Of a DNA stretch of 64,000 nt, positions 43,413-50,410 are shown in pieces (position 1 is the stretch's first letter; each line of letters begins with the position of its first letter). Origin of the DNA: Azonexus fungiphilus (lineage in GTDB: Bacteria; Pseudomonadota; Gammaproteobacteria; Burkholderiales; Rhodocyclaceae); contig NZ_RBXP01000016.1 in assembly GCF_003634965.1 (NCBI RefSeq), positions 166,935 through 230,934 of the forward strand, written 5' to 3'. The notes beneath the pieces are model-generated. The model ran no database searches. It was not told the DNA's origin and was given only the letters and a program-made list of their open reading frames with translations. A program made the translations under genes and the position numbers.

Positions 43413-45169
43413 TCGACTCCACCGAGATAGGCTTCGAGCACCTTGGGGTCGCGCTGGACCGCTTCCGGTTCGCCCTCGGCGAGTTTCTCGCCGAATTCCA
43501 TGACCACGACACGGTCGGCCAGGCCCATCACGAAATCCATGTCGTGCTCGACCAGCAGGATGCCCATGCCCTCGCCGCGCAGCTTGCGCAGGAGCTCGGC
43601 GAGCGCCTGCTTTTCCTGGTAGCGCAGGCCGGCCGCCGGCTCGTCGAGGAGCAGCAGGCAGGGATCGGAAGCGAGCGCGCGGGCGATTTCGACGATGCGC
43701 TGCTGGCCGAGCGCCAGGCTGCCGGCGGCGTCGAACATGTGTTCCTTGAGGCCGACGCGTTCGATCTGCTTGGCGGCTTCGGCGAGCAGGCGGTTTTCCT
43801 CGCCGCGGTCGAGGCGCAGGGCCGCCGCCAGCACGCCCTTGCTGCCGCGCAGGTGGGCGCCGATGGCGACGTTTTCGAGTACCGACATCTGACCGAGCAG
43901 GCGCACGTGCTGGAAGGTCCGGCTCATGCCGCGGCGGGCGATGTCGCGCGAGCGCAGTTTTGCGGTCGACTCGCCGAGGAAGGCGATTTTGCCCTCGCTG
44001 GCCGGGTTGACCGCGGAAATGCAGTTGAACATCGTGCTCTTGCCGGCGCCGTTCGGGCCGATCAGTGCCATCACCTCGCCAGCCTGCACCGACAGCGACA
44101 TGTTGTTGTTGGCGACCAGGCCGCCGAAGCGCTTGGTCACGCCCTCGGCGGTCAGCAGCACGCTGCCGGCCGCAGCCGGGCTACGCCTGGGCAGTGCCTC
44201 GGCATCGACCAGCCGGCGCTGGCGGGCACTTGCCGGCAACAGGCGGAGCAGCACCGGCCACAGGCCGTCGCGCGCCTTCTGCAGCACCAGCACCATCGCG
44301 ATGCCGAAGACGATGACCTCGAAGTTGCCGCTCTGGCCGAGGATGTGCGGCAGCCAGTCCTGCAGCCACTGCTTGAGGACGGTGATCAGGCCGGCGCCGA
44401 GGACAGCGCCCCAGACGTGGCCGATGCCGCCGACAACGGCCATGAACAGGTATTCGATGCCCATGTTGATGCCGAACGGCGTCGGACTGACGAAGCGCTG
44501 CAGGTGGGCGTAGAGCCAGCCGGAGAGGCAGGCCAGCAAGGCCGCGATGAGGAAGATGACGATCTTGGTGCGCGGCGTGTTCACCCCCATCGCCTCGGCC
44601 ATCACGCCGCCGCCCTTGAGCGCGCGGATGGCGCGGCCCTGGCGCGAATCGAGCAGGTTGCGCACGCCGAGGATGGCGAGCAGGACGACCAGCCAGATCA
44701 GGTAGAAGAACTCGTCGCCCGACTTCAGCTCCCAGCCGAGCAGCGACACCGTCGGGATGCCGGTGATGCCGGTGTGGCCGCCGAGGAATTCGACGTTGCC
44801 GAACAGGAAATAGAGGCTGATGCCCCAGGCGATGGTGCCCAGCGGCAGGTAGTGGCCCCCCATGCGCAGCGTGATGAAGCCGAGCAGGAAGGCGACGGCG
44901 CCGGTCAGCGCCAGGCCGATCAGCAGCGTCGCCCAGGGCGAGTAGCCGAACTGGGTGGTCAGCCAGGCGGTGGTGTAGGCGCCGAGGCCGACGAAGGCCG
45001 CCTGGCCGAACGAGGTCAGGCCGCCGACGCCGGTGAGCAGCACCAGGCCGATGGCGACGATGGCGTAGAGGCCGATGTAGTTGAGCAGGGTGATGTGGAA
45101 CTCGGGCAGCCATTGCGGCCCGGCGGCGAGCAGCGCGACGAAGGCGGCGAGCGGGAGATGGCGGATCAT
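43409..45169 (-). CDS. fused branched-chain amino acid permease and ATPase (LivM-LivG)
   Basis: A single 586-residue protein carries a LivM permease (about 1-310; many transmembrane helices, [16 protein letters not shown] and the [15 protein letters not shown] coupling loop) and a LivG ATPase (about 335-586; Walker [10 protein letters not shown], Walker [19 protein letters not shown] switch). The ABC signature reads [15 protein letters not shown], atypical but LivG-like. The frame is open upstream to 45850, but that part is an artefact: the ATG at 45169 overlaps the livH stop as ATGA. Confidence 0.92.
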   Translation of the reverse strand: MIRHLPLAAFVALLAAGPQWLPEFHITLLNYIGLYAIVAIGLVLLTGVGGLTSFGQAAFVGLGAYTTAWLTTQFGYSPWATLLIGLALTGAVAFLLGFITLRMGGHYLPLGTIAWGISLYFLFGNVEFLGGHTGITGIPTVSLLGWELKSGDEFFYLIWLVVLLAILGVRNLLDSRQGRAIRALKGGGVMAEAMGVNTPRTKIVIFLIAALLACLSGWLYAHLQRFVSPTPFGINMGIEYLFMAVVGGIGHVWGAVLGAGLITVLKQWLQDWLPHILGQSGNFEVIVFGIAMVLVLQKARDGLWPVLLRLLPASARQRRLVDAEALPRRSPAAAGSVLLTAEGVTKRFGGLVANNNMSLSVQAGEVMALIGPNGAGKSTMFNCISAVNPASEGKIAFLGESTAKLRSRDIARRGMSRTFQHVRLLGQMSVLENVAIGAHLRGSKGVLAAALRLDRGEENRLLAEAAKQIERVGLKEHMFDAAGSLALGQQRIVEIARALASDPCLLLLDEPAAGLRYQEKQALAELLRKLRGEGMGILLVEHDMDFVMGLADRVVVMEFGEKLAEGEPEAVQRDPKVLEAYLGGVE

Positions 45170-46206
45170 TCCTCTTCCTCCTCGACGTGGCGGGAGGTCA
45201 GCGAGCGCCACAGCAGCACCGGGATGATCAGCGTGAACACGATGACTTCCTTGAAGGCGCTGGCGTAGAACGACGAGAAGGACTCGAGCAGGCCGACCAG
45301 GATGGCGCCGAGCGCCGCCACCGGATACGAGGCGAGGCCGCCGATGATGGCGCCGACGAAGCCCTTGAGGCCGATCAGGAAGCCGGAGTCGTAGTAGATC
45401 GTGGTGATCGGCGCGATCAGGATGCCGGAGAAGACGCCGATCGCGGCCGCCAGCGTCAGGCACAGCTTGCCGGCCAGGGCCGGCGGGATGCCCATCAGGC
45501 GGGCGCCGGTGCGGTTCATCGCGGTGGCGCGCAGCGCCTTGCCGTAGATGGTGCGCTCGAAGAAGAAGTAGAGACCGATGATCAGCGCCGCCGAGGCGAC
45601 CACGACCAGCACGGTCTGCCCTTGCAGCGGGGCGCCGGCCAGCTCGAAGCTGATCTCGGTGAACGGCGGCGTGCGCGACCCCTCGGCGCCGAAGAAGAGC
45701 AGGCCCAGCCCGATCATCGCCACGTGCACGGCGACCGAGACGATCAGCAGCACCAGCACCGGAGCGCTGGCCAGCGGCTGGAAGGCGAGGCGGTAGATCA
45801 TCGGGCCGAGCGGCACCACCACCAGCATGGTGATCGTCACCTGCAGCCACAGCGGCAGGTCGCCGGCCGGCAGCGCGAACAGACCGGCGGCGGCGAGCAG
45901 CGGCAGGCCGACGTTGAAGATCAGCAACGGCGGCAGCTTGGCGTAGCGCTTCTCGCGCAGCAGGCGGAAACCGTCGAGCACGGCGATGGTGGCGCCGAGC
46001 GCCACCAGCAGCCAGATCGTGCCCGGGACCTTGCCGGCCTGCAGCGCCGCCAGGGTCAGCGCGCCGTAGGCGACGAACTCGCCCTGCGGGATGAAGATGA
46101 CGCGGGTGACGGCAAAGACCAGCACCAGCGCGAGGGCGAGCAGGGCGTAGATGGCACCGTTGGTGATGCCGTCCTGGCCGAGAAGGAGAAGAATCTGTAG
46201 GTCCAT
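45166..46206 (-). CDS. livH: branched-chain amino acid ABC transporter permease LivH
   Basis: One of the two membrane subunits. The 346-residue protein begins [28 protein letters not shown]. It has about eight to ten transmembrane segments and the family coupling loop [26 protein letters not shown] run of five Glu ends the protein. The ATG at 46206 is chosen because the 20 upstream residues are non-homologous and close to a terminator stem. Confidence 0.95.
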   Translation of the reverse strand: MDLQILLLLGQDGITNGAIYALLALALVLVFAVTRVIFIPQGEFVAYGALTLAALQAGKVPGTIWLLVALGATIAVLDGFRLLREKRYAKLPPLLIFNVGLPLLAAAGLFALPAGDLPLWLQVTITMLVVVPLGPMIYRLAFQPLASAPVLVLLIVSVAVHVAMIGLGLLFFGAEGSRTPPFTEISFELAGAPLQGQTVLVVVASAALIIGLYFFFERTIYGKALRATAMNRTGARLMGIPPALAGKLCLTLAAAIGVFSGILIAPITTIYYDSGFLIGLKGFVGAIIGGLASYPVAALGAILVGLLESFSSFYASAFKEVIVFTLIIPVLLWRSLTSRHVEEEEE

Positions 46207-46236
46207 GGCTGGGCGTGCTTGCCGGGCGGGGAGTTC

Positions 46237-46274
46237 AAAAAACGCGACGCCGGCCGTGCATGACACGGCCGGCG
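46237..46274 (-). terminator. strong hairpin with T-run between livK copy 1 and livH
   Basis: An 11-bp perfect stem (CGCCGGCCGTG at 46248-46258 with CACGGCCGGCG at 46264-46274) and a 5-nt loop. On the minus strand it is followed, after five bases, by six T residues (46237-46242). It may act as a partial terminator that keeps permease genes below the binding-protein genes. Confidence 0.75.
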
Positions 46275-46300
46275 CGGTCAGGAGCCAGCGTCTGGCCGGT

Positions 46301-47440
46301 TTACTTGACCAGCTTCCAGGTGTTGTTCTCGATCACCGCCATGACCCGGGCGCGCTGGTCGAAGCCCTGATGGTCGTTGGCCGACATGTTGAAGATGCCG
46401 TGGGCGGCCGGCAGATCCTTGCTTGCCTCGATCGCGTCGCGCAGCGCGCGGCGGAATTCGACGGTACCCGGCTTGGCTTTCTTCAGCGCCACCGGGATGG
46501 CGTTGCCGAGCAGCACGCCGGCGTCCCAGGCGTGGCCGCCGAACGACGAGACGCTACCCTTGCCGTGCGCGGCTTCGTACTTGCCGACATATTCCAGGGC
46601 CGACTTGCGCACCGGGTTGTCGGCCGGCAACTGGGCGGCGACGACCATCGGGCCGACCGGCAGGAAGGCGCCTTCGACATCCTTGCCGCCGACGCGCAGG
46701 AAGTCGTTGTTGGCGACGCCGTGGGTCTGGTAGATCAGGCCCTTGAAGCCCTTCTCCTTGAGCGACTTCTGCGGCAGCACGGCCGGCGTGCCGGCACCGC
46801 CGACGAGCACGGCATCCGGCTTGGCGGCGATGATCTTGAGGATCTGGCCGGTCACCGAGGTGTCGTTGCGCTGGTAGCGCTCGCTGGCGACGATCTTCAG
46901 CTTGCGGGCTTCGGCGATCTTGGCGAACTCCTTGAACCAGCCCTCGCCGTAGGCATCGGCAAAGCCGATGAAGGCGACCGTCCGGACGTTCTTGTCGGTC
47001 ATGTGCTGGACGATGGCGGTGGCCATGTGCGCGTCGTTCTGCGCCGTCTTGAAGACCCACTTGCGCTTGGCGTCCATCGGTTCGACGACGATCGCCGAGC
47101 CGGCCATGGAAATCAGCGGCGTTTCATTGTCGACCGCGACATCCATCATCGCCAGCGAGTTCGGCGTGGTGGTCGAGCCGATGACGACGTCGACCTTGTT
47201 CTCGGCGATCAGCTTCTTGATGTTCTTGGTCGCGGCGGTCGGGTCGGTGGCATCGTCAAGGACGATGTAGTTGACCTTTTCGCCGCCGATGCTGGCCGGC
47301 AGGAGCGCGATGGTGTTCTTTTCCGGGATGCCGAGCGAGGCGGCCGGGCCGGTGGCGGAGACCGAGACGCCGACGTTGATGTCGGCGAAGGCGGTGGCGG
47401 AGAATGCGGCGAGAACAGCCAGGGCCAGCTTTTTGGACAT
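46301..47440 (-). CDS. branched-chain amino acid ABC transporter substrate-binding protein, copy 1
   Basis: This is a periplasmic binding protein of the LivK type. The 379-residue precursor has a signal peptide (MSKKLALAVLAAFSATAFA) and a periplasmic-binding fold: INVGVSVSATGPAASLGIPEKNT, VDVVIGSTTTPNSLAMM, FIGFADAYGEGWFKEF and a C-terminal FDQRARVMAVIENNTWKLV. A long in-frame extension to 48733 is a coding-bias artefact. By eye it is strongly similar to the gene upstream, so a tandem duplication. Confidence 0.94.
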   Translation of the reverse strand: MSKKLALAVLAAFSATAFADINVGVSVSATGPAASLGIPEKNTIALLPASIGGEKVNYIVLDDATDPTAATKNIKKLIAENKVDVVIGSTTTPNSLAMMDVAVDNETPLISMAGSAIVVEPMDAKRKWVFKTAQNDAHMATAIVQHMTDKNVRTVAFIGFADAYGEGWFKEFAKIAEARKLKIVASERYQRNDTSVTGQILKIIAAKPDAVLVGGAGTPAVLPQKSLKEKGFKGLIYQTHGVANNDFLRVGGKDVEGAFLPVGPMVVAAQLPADNPVRKSALEYVGKYEAAHGKGSVSSFGGHAWDAGVLLGNAIPVALKKAKPGTVEFRRALRDAIEASKDLPAAHGIFNMSANDHQGFDQRARVMAVIENNTWKLVK

Positions 47441-47469
47441 GTTGTGCTCCAGGGGTGGGTGTCGAAAGA

Positions 47470-47516
47470 GAAAAATATTAACACGGCCGGCCGCGGACGC
47501 CTTCCGCGCCGGCCGT
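47470..47516 (-). terminator. terminator-like hairpin between the two livK copies
   Basis: ACGGCCGG (47483-47490) pairs with CCGGCCGT (47509-47516), with further inner pairing. On the minus strand it is followed by an A/T-rich run ending in several T residues. It resembles the hairpin after copy 1 in sequence (both contain ACGGCCGGC). Confidence 0.55.
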
Positions 47517-47526
47517 CGGAGAGGAT

Positions 47527-48666
47527 TCAGCGCGCCAGTTGCCAGGCGCCGTCGCGGATCGTGACCATGACCCGGGCGCGCTGGTCGAAGCCGAGGTGGT
47601 CGTTGGCGCTCATGTTGAAGACGCCGTGTGCGCCCGGCAGGCTGCGCGTCGCCTCGAGCGCGTCGCGCAGCCCGGCGCGGAATTCGCGGCTGCCCGGGGC
47701 GCCTTTCCTGAGTGCCAGCGGGATGGCCTGGCCGAGCAGGACGCCGGCGTCCCAGGCATAGCCGCCGAAGGCATTGACGCTGCCCTTGCCATGCACTGCC
47801 TCGTAGCGCGCGACGTAGTCGCCGGCGGTCTGGCGGACCGGGTTGTCGGCCGGCAGCTGGGCAGCGACCAGGACCGGGCCGCTGGGCAGCAGCGTGCCTT
47901 CGCAGTCCTTGCCGCAGATGCGCAGGAAGTCGTTGTTGGCGACGCCGTGGGTCTGGTAGATCGTCCCCTTGTAGCCCTTTTCCTTGAGCGACTTCTGCGG
48001 CAGTGCCGCCGGCGTGCCGGCGCCGCCGATCAGGATGGCGTCGGGCCTGGCGGCGAGAACCTTGAGCACCTGGCCGGTGACGCTGGTGTCGGTGCGGTTG
48101 AAGCGTTCGTTGGCGACGACCTTGAGCTTGCGTACCTCGGCCAGCTTCGAGAATTCGTTCCACCAGCCTTCGCCGTAGGCGTCGGCAAAGCCGATGTAGG
48201 CCACCGTCTTCACGTTGTTGCTGGTCATGTGCTCGATGATCGCCGTCGCCATCTGGGCGTCGTTCTGCGGCGTCTTGAAGACCCAGCGGCGCTTCTCGTC
48301 CATCGGTTCGACGATGCGCGCCGAGGCCGCGAGCGCGATCATCGGTGTCTCGCTCTCGGCGGCAACGTCGATCATCGCCAGTGCGTTCGGCGTCGTCGTC
48401 GAGCCGATCACGACGTCGACCTTGTTCTCGCTGATCAGCTTTCTGGTGTTCTTGACCGCCGTCGTCGTGTCGGAGGCGTCGTCGAGGACGATGTAGTTGA
48501 CCTTCTGGCCGGCGATGCTTCTCGGCAGCAGGTCGATGGTGTTCTTTTCCGGAATGCCGAGCGAGGCGGCCGGACCGGTGGCCGACAGCGTGACGCCGAC
48601 GTTGATGTCGGCCTGCGCCGTCGCGGCGATGGCCGAAAGCAGCGCGATCATTGTTTTTTTGCGCAT
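47527..48666 (-). CDS. branched-chain amino acid ABC transporter substrate-binding protein, copy 2
   Basis: The 379-residue precursor has a signal peptide (MRKKTMIALLSAIAATAQA) and the same fold and length as copy 1, sharing long motifs such as SATGPAASLGIPEKNTI, KVDVVIGSTTTPN and GVANNDFLR. Differences include the pair ICGKDCEG, where copy 1 has VGGKDVEG, possibly a disulfide. It is the first gene of the leftward liv unit. Ligand range may differ from copy 1. Confidence 0.94.
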   Translation of the reverse strand: MRKKTMIALLSAIAATAQADINVGVTLSATGPAASLGIPEKNTIDLLPRSIAGQKVNYIVLDDASDTTTAVKNTRKLISENKVDVVIGSTTTPNALAMIDVAAESETPMIALAASARIVEPMDEKRRWVFKTPQNDAQMATAIIEHMTSNNVKTVAYIGFADAYGEGWWNEFSKLAEVRKLKVVANERFNRTDTSVTGQVLKVLAARPDAILIGGAGTPAALPQKSLKEKGYKGTIYQTHGVANNDFLRICGKDCEGTLLPSGPVLVAAQLPADNPVRQTAGDYVARYEAVHGKGSVNAFGGYAWDAGVLLGQAIPLALRKGAPGSREFRAGLRDALEATRSLPGAHGVFNMSANDHLGFDQRARVMVTIRDGAWQLAR

Positions 48667-48794
48667 TTTGTCTCCCTTTGGTGAATCGATTTAACGGAGC
48701 GAAAACACTATTCGCTGTCGGGTTTTCGCGCAAGCCGGCCGGTCAACCGCTCGTGATAAAGTCGGCTTTTTTTGCGCACGAGACGGGATCTGAC

Positions 48795-49391
48795 ATGTTT
48801 TCTGGAATCGTTGCGGCGGTCGGCCGCATTACCCAAATCACCGCCCGCGAAGTCGGCTATCGCCTGACCGTCGATGCCGGCAAGCTGAACATCGACGACG
48901 TCGCCCTCGGCGACTCGATCGCCCACAACGGCGTCTGCCTGACCGTGGTTGCCCGCGAAGGCGGCAGCTTCATGGTCGACGTCTCGCCGGAAACGCTGTC
49001 CTGTACCGTCGGCCTCGATGCGCCCGGCCCGGTCAACCTGGAGAAGGCCCTGCGCCTCAACGACGTCATCGGCGGCCATCTGGTGTCCGGCCACGTCGAC
49101 GGGGTCGGCGAGGTGCTGCGCTTCGATGCGGTCGGCGACAACCGTCTGCTCGAGATCCGGGCGCCGCAGGAAATCGCCCGCTACATCGCGCGCAAGGGCT
49201 CGATCGTCGTCGATGGCACCAGCCTGACGACGAATGCCGTCAACGGTACCGATTTCACCATCAACCTGATTCCGCACACCCTGGAAAACACCACGCTCAA
49301 CCGGCTGCAGCCGGGCAGCAAGGTCAATCTCGAGGTCGACCTGATCGCCCGCTACTGCGAGCGTCTGCTTACTGCTGGCGGCGCCGGTTGA
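48795..49391 (+). CDS. ribE: riboflavin synthase alpha subunit
   Basis: The enzyme dismutates two 6,7-dimethyl-8-ribityllumazines to riboflavin. The 198-residue protein has the N-terminal MFSGIVAAVGRIT and two lumazine-binding repeats, with GVCLTVV in the first and GHLVSGHVDGVGEV opening the second. The frame is open upstream to 48651, but the ATG at 48795 is the family start. No FMN riboswitch is recognised upstream. Other rib genes are absent. It is followed by the tmRNA gene. Confidence 0.95.
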   Translation: MFSGIVAAVGRITQITAREVGYRLTVDAGKLNIDDVALGDSIAHNGVCLTVVAREGGSFMVDVSPETLSCTVGLDAPGPVNLEKALRLNDVIGGHLVSGHVDGVGEVLRFDAVGDNRLLEIRAPQEIARYIARKGSIVVDGTSLTTNAVNGTDFTINLIPHTLENTTLNRLQPGSKVNLEVDLIARYCERLLTAGGAG

Positions 49392-49413
49392 GGCGCCGGC
49401 CGACGAACGGCGG

Positions 49414-49442
49414 TTGAAAAACCGCCGCCCCGCCCCCATAAT
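49414..49442 (+). promoter_or_regulatory. sigma70 promoter of the tmRNA gene
   Basis: TTGAAA at 49414-49419 and CATAAT at 49437-49442 are separated by exactly 17 bp, giving a start near 49449. The -35 box lies in an 8-bp hairpin (CGGCGGTT at 49408-49415, GAAA loop, AACCGCCG at 49420-49427) that could also end the ribE transcript. Confidence 0.75.
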
Positions 49443-49513
49443 CCGGAGCATGGTTGTAATTCCGGCAATCTGGAGGCGTTCTGGACAGGGGTTCGATTCC
49501 CCTCACCTCCACC

Positions 49514-49538
49514 CAAGGGCATTCTTCGAGTGCCCTTG
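49514..49538 (+). other. processed spacer hairpin between the tmRNA pieces
   Basis: CAAGGGCA (49514-49521) pairs with TGCCCTTG (49531-49538). It lies between the 3' end of the acceptor piece (the encoded sequence is ACCC, so the last A of CCA must be added) and the 5' end of the coding piece. In permuted tmRNAs this segment is excised. Confidence 0.75.
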
Positions 49539-49627
49539 CGATGGGGGTGTACTGGTTTCGACAGGGCGGGCAAAGGTGCGCAGGCAACTCGACAGGCGAC
49601 GGACGTAATCCGCGCAAATCCATAATT

Positions 49628-49660
49628 GCCAACGATGAGCAATTCGCTATTGCCGCCTAA
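49628..49660 (+). other. tmRNA tag reading frame (ANDEQFAIAA)
   Basis: Ten codons and TAA encode ANDEQFAIAA, the resume codon being GCC. The pattern AND...A-x-AA matches proteobacterial tag peptides, whose hydrophobic C-terminus is read by ClpXP and ClpAP. Confidence 0.9.
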
Positions 49661-49754
49661 AAACGGATAGCCGGGGCCGCTAGCGCCTTGTTACCAAAGA
49701 TAGCCGGCGGGGACTTCGGTCCCCGTCGTCAATTCCGGATTCCCTTTTTTCGCT

Positions 49755-50339
49755 TCAGCCCTGACCCAGGTAGCGGAAGCCGCGCGTCGCATGGACGCCG
49801 GCGATGCGCGCCGGGATCAGCACGCCGCTGCGCTCGAGTTGCTTGACGATGCGCGAGATCGTCTCGAAGCGCAGGTCGGTGATTTCGGCGATTTCCTGGC
49901 GCATCGGCAGGACGACGCGGCCGTCGCCCTCGGCGAGCAGGCGGACCAGGCCGAGCACGCGGTCCACCGCCTGGCCGCCGCGCAGCGCGAGGATCTCGGC
50001 GGCGCGCTGCTGGGCGCGGGCCAGCGACGCCAGCAGCGATTCCCCGGCCTGCGCCGGATCGCCTTCCGGCCACGGGCTCAGTTCGCAATCGGTGAGGGCG
50101 CCGGCCGAGAAGGTATAGACGCCGAAGAGCAGGGTTTCGCAACCGACGATGTCGCCGGCGATGGCCAGGCTGGCGAAGCGCCGGCCGTCGGCATGCGGGC
50201 TGTCGAGGCGGAGTACGCCGCGCTGCAGGCGCCAGGCCAGGCCTTCCTCGCCGGCGGCGTGCAGCGTCTCGCCGCAGGCCAGCTGGCGGCGGCCGGCGGA
50301 ATTTGCCGGGGTTTTACGGTCGACCGTGAAAAAAGCCAT
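49755..50339 (-). CDS. Crp/Fnr family transcriptional regulator, short
   Basis: The 194-residue protein has a reduced N-terminal cyclic-nucleotide-binding-like domain (RGVLRLDSPHADGRRFASLAIAGDIVGCETLLFG) and a C-terminal winged helix with MRQEIAEITDLRFETISRIVKQLERSGVL. It is shorter than usual (about 230), lacks the N-terminal cysteine cluster of oxygen-sensing FNR, and the effector is unknown. The frame extends to 51539, but the ATG at 50339 is the only plausible start. It sits just downstream of the copper receptor and its terminator. The start overlaps a CGGTCGACCG palindrome. Confidence 0.85.
   Translation of the reverse strand: MAFFTVDRKTPANSAGRRQLACGETLHAAGEEGLAWRLQRGVLRLDSPHADGRRFASLAIAGDIVGCETLLFGVYTFSAGALTDCELSPWPEGDPAQAGESLLASLARAQQRAAEILALRGGQAVDRVLGLVRLLAEGDGRVVLPMRQEIAEITDLRFETISRIVKQLERSGVLIPARIAGVHATRGFRYLGQG
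50317..50326. repeat. CGGTCGACCG palindrome at the start of the Crp/Fnr-like gene
   Basis: Context TTTTACGGTCGACCGTGAAA; the palindrome extends to ACGGTCGACCGT (12 bp). It falls at codons 5-9 of the regulator. Confidence 0.5.
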
Positions 50340-50361
50340 TTTTTGCTCCCCTGCCAACGTC

Positions 50362-50390
50362 AAAAAGCCCCGGCCGCTGGCGACCGGGGC
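50362..50390 (-). terminator. intrinsic terminator after the copper receptor gene
   Basis: On the minus strand GCCCCGG (50384-50390) and CCGGGGC (50367-50373) form a 7-bp stem followed by TTTTT (50362-50366). It separates the receptor from the Crp/Fnr-like gene. Confidence 0.82.
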
Positions 50391-50410
50391 GCTGCCATCA
50401 GGCGGCCGGA

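Larger units (their letters stand above)
49449..49735 (+). ncRNA. ssrA: circularly permuted two-piece tmRNA (ssrA)
   Basis: tmRNA rescues stalled ribosomes and tags their products for degradation. The halves are in permuted order. The acceptor piece comes first and ends with the T arm (GGGGTTCGATTCCCC) and the 3' acceptor strand CACCTCC, A, CC (49504-49513). A spacer hairpin follows (49514-49538). The coding piece then starts with the 5' acceptor strand GGGGGTG (49543-49549) and GGTTTCGACAG. The two strands pair over 7 bp with G3-U70, the alanine identity element. A P2-like helix pairs CAGGGCG (coding piece) with CGTTCTG (acceptor piece). The tag frame is at 49628-49660. No T arm or acceptor strand follows the coding piece. 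Outer ends are approximate. Confidence 0.88.

Noticed and set aside
47441-48733. Open frame on the minus strand extending livK copy 1 far upstream (810 codons in total)
   Set aside because: It runs antisense to nothing but in a shifted frame over livK copy 2 and its signal peptide, which are clearly coding in another frame. The signal peptide at 47440 marks the true start.
48667-48794. FMN riboswitch upstream of ribE
   Set aside because: The gap is too short and shows none of the conserved RFN elements; only a weak hairpin before a T-run near 48766-48773 is visible.
49352-49642. Minus-strand frames across the tmRNA gene, with VEVRGIEPLSRT
   Set aside because: These are antisense to the tmRNA T arm and acceptor strand. 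Such VRGIEPL-like peptides are a common artefact of translating tRNA-like DNA.
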